A program made the position numbers and the translations under genes. Below are positions 62,895-64,000 of a stretch of 64,000 nt of DNA, one piece after another. This DNA comes from Neisseriaceae bacterium (GTDB taxonomy: Bacteria > Pseudomonadota > Gammaproteobacteria > Burkholderiales > Chromobacteriaceae). Each line of letters starts with the position of its first letter. Within the stretch, counting starts at the first letter, position 1. The stretch is taken from assembly GCA_027489245.1 (NCBI GenBank), contig JAIYAC010000001.1:18681-82680 (forward strand), in the 5' to 3' direction. Below the pieces are notes generated by a model. The model did not search any database and was not told the DNA's origin. It saw only the letters and a program-made list of their open reading frames with translations.

Positions 62895-64000
62895 TTAACA
62901 GCCACCTTAACCATCACCATGCCACTCTCATCAACCCCTGAAATCAATTTAACCAAGTTACCTTGTTTCATTGCAACATTAAGTTTCTGAGCAACAGCAA
63001 CTTGAATTGGATCTTTCGATTTCATAAGCACAAAAATCCTGCTACTAATCCATTCATCAGACATTTGCACTCCTATATCAAACGACGAGTCAGCATTGTC
63101 ATTTAGCTTGATCGTATTATTTACCCTCAACGGCTTCACTTCATTAATGATGACCTGATCACTCTTGATGTACACCCCATCAAAGCAATTTGCATCACAC
63201 TTGCCATCCAGCGCTGTAAAACCGTTGCGGCGGAAGTAGGCATCTGCCACTGCCTCACGCAACACCCCCGCACTGGCATTGTCCAATTGCCCCAATCTGG
63301 TGAGCTGTGCTTGTTCGGCGGCAGTCAGCGTAGCCGGTACCCCCTGACGAGTAATTTGTTGCGCTGAAATAAAGCCTTTGCTGGATGCCAGTACTTCGCC
63401 CGCGTTCAATACTTTGGACGCTTCCCACGTCTTGGCGGTCACCTTGCCCAGCGTGGCTACAGTTTGCTCACCGACCTTCACCACCCCACGAGCACTGCTT
63501 ACCACGGGTGCCACCAAGTTAGCCAGTTTGACAAACTCGACACCTGCTGCCGTCGCACCATCCGGCCCGGCGTGCTCTAGTGCCTGCAGGTATGCCGAGT
63601 AGGTGCTTTCCAATTGAGCCGCATAACCCGCGGGCAGATTTTTCAGAATGGACGGGTTATCCAGTATGGCATTCACCACGCCAGGTATCTCCGGCAAGGC
63701 TTTAACCAGATCATTGAGCTCCAGCATCGCCCCCAAAGCCATACCAGATACCAAACGGGCATCCTGGCTGACATTGATAGACAGGTACTTGCCGTGCACC
63801 CGTGCCTGACAGGTCAGGCTGCTATTACACGCGTCGAGTTCTCTGCGGTATTGGTCTTTTTGCCAAGCTGCCAAGTAGTTATTCTCCACCTCATTCTTCG
63901 CCCCCTGCCCGCCCGCCAGCGCCGAGGCGGCGTTGCCACCGGCCAGGCCACCTGCCAGGCTGCCGGCCAGCGTGGTGAGGGCGGCCACGGTGTCTTTCTG
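62891..64000 (-). CDS. cdiA: 3' end of CdiA-type toxin (module 1, 5' part beyond window)
   Basis: Contact-dependent inhibition effector; the frame is open to the right edge. It starts in the pretoxin region (ALTTLAGSLAGGLAGG) with VENN in KNEVENNYLAAW. A linker of about 200 residues follows. The C-terminal toxin is about 120 residues with DAYFRRNGFTALDGKCD, NCFDGVYIKSDQVIINEVKP and QMSDEWISSR. The D-x12-E-x-K pattern fits a PD-(D/E)XK nuclease, so DNase activity is likely. The partner cdiB and the long FHA part should lie to the right. Confidence 0.85.
   Translation of the reverse strand, partial: QKDTVAALTTLAGSLAGGLAGGNAASALAGGQGAKNEVENNYLAAWQKDQYRRELDACNSSLTCQARVHGKYLSINVSQDARLVSGMALGAMLELNDLVKALPEIPGVVNAILDNPSILKNLPAGYAAQLESTYSAYLQALEHAGPDGATAAGVEFVKLANLVAPVVSSARGVVKVGEQTVATLGKVTAKTWEASKVLNAGEVLASSKGFISAQQITRQGVPATLTAAEQAQLTRLGQLDNASAGVLREAVADAYFRRNGFTALDGKCDANCFDGVYIKSDQVIINEVKPLRVNNTIKLNDNADSSFDIGVQMSDEWISSRIFVLMKSKDPIQVAVAQKLNVAMKQGNLVKLISGVDESGMVMVKVAVK
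63877..64000. repeat. 124-bp repeat, copy 2 (cdiA pretoxin/VENN)
   Basis: The second copy, reaching the window edge, so the true repeat is longer on this side. Offset from copy 1 is 2,176 bp, which spans exactly one toxin/immunity module. Confidence 0.95.

Noticed and set aside
1..64000. Explaining the GCGGCCAAC word by frequent Ala-Ala-Asn codons
   Set aside because: Copies fall in all frames and both orientations relative to genes, and in intergenic DNA, so a peptide cannot explain them.
1..64000. tRNA, rRNA or CRISPR array
   Set aside because: No cloverleaf, rRNA-like stretch or regularly spaced direct repeats were noticed by eye; small RNAs cannot be excluded.

Overview
The window is about 64 kb of GC-rich DNA with densely packed genes. 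It comes from a betaproteobacterium, most likely Neisseriales/Chromobacteriaceae (Chromobacterium- or Vogesella-like). This is an inference from gene content and order: the rpsB-tsf-pyrH-frr-uppS-cdsA-dxr-rseP-bamA-skp-lpxD-fabZ-lpxA-lpxB-rnhB block, the tig-clpP-clpX-lon-hupB-ppiD block, flagellin, a chemoreceptor, and CHASE/GGDEF signalling proteins. No rRNA, tRNA, CRISPR array or intact insertion sequence was recognised.

Layout. 1-8.4 kb: a partial dusC, then GNAT, DUF1653, HDAC-like deacetylase and msrA genes, then an overlapping run of CHASE histidine kinase, FixJ-type regulator, nadK and recN. 8.4-17 kb: an unrecognised zinc-ribbon membrane protein; an amine-catabolism-like pair (class III aminotransferase and glutamine-synthetase-like ligase) divergent from a GntR/FCD regulator with twin palindromic operators between them; a diguanylate cyclase; a short stand-alone flagellin; a small unknown protein. 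17-29.7 kb: hydrolase, ferredoxin, dnaB, a flavoprotein, sodB, ppiD, hupB, lon, clpX, clpP and tig, i.e. a protein-folding and proteolysis block. 30-35.5 kb: moaC, flavin reductase, exonuclease, DUF3616, ferredoxin, moeA and a DNA glycosylase. 35.5-49.8 kb: the envelope, isoprenoid and translation block on the minus strand. 50-59.7 kb: nitronate monooxygenase, a Fur-box-preceded degenerate ABC ATPase, nudC, a chemoreceptor, pepD, umuDC and a PuuB-like oxidase. 59.7-64 kb: the 3' end of a CdiA/FHA-type contact-dependent inhibition gene, followed by a graveyard of orphan toxin/immunity modules.

Two signals stand out. (1) A 9-bp word, GCGGCCAAC (often extended to TGCGGCCAACCTT), occurs about 54 times on both strands by hand count, where roughly one or two are expected. 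It appears in all reading frames and sometimes as inverted pairs in intergenic DNA. This is the architecture of a DNA-uptake-type signal, but it is not one of the Neisseria or Pasteurellaceae words I know. (2) The CDI end shows module replacement exactly at the VENN motif: a 124-bp near-identical repeat flanks two toxin domains, and the toxin/immunity pairs overlap by ATGA. Smaller leads are a Fur-preceded ABC ATPase lacking its Walker A lysine, a non-LexA palindrome in front of umuDC, and a 58-codon membrane protein next to a CAAAC-N4-GTTTG palindrome.

Functions and starts are read from translated sequence, motifs and ribosome-binding sites; nothing was searched against a database.
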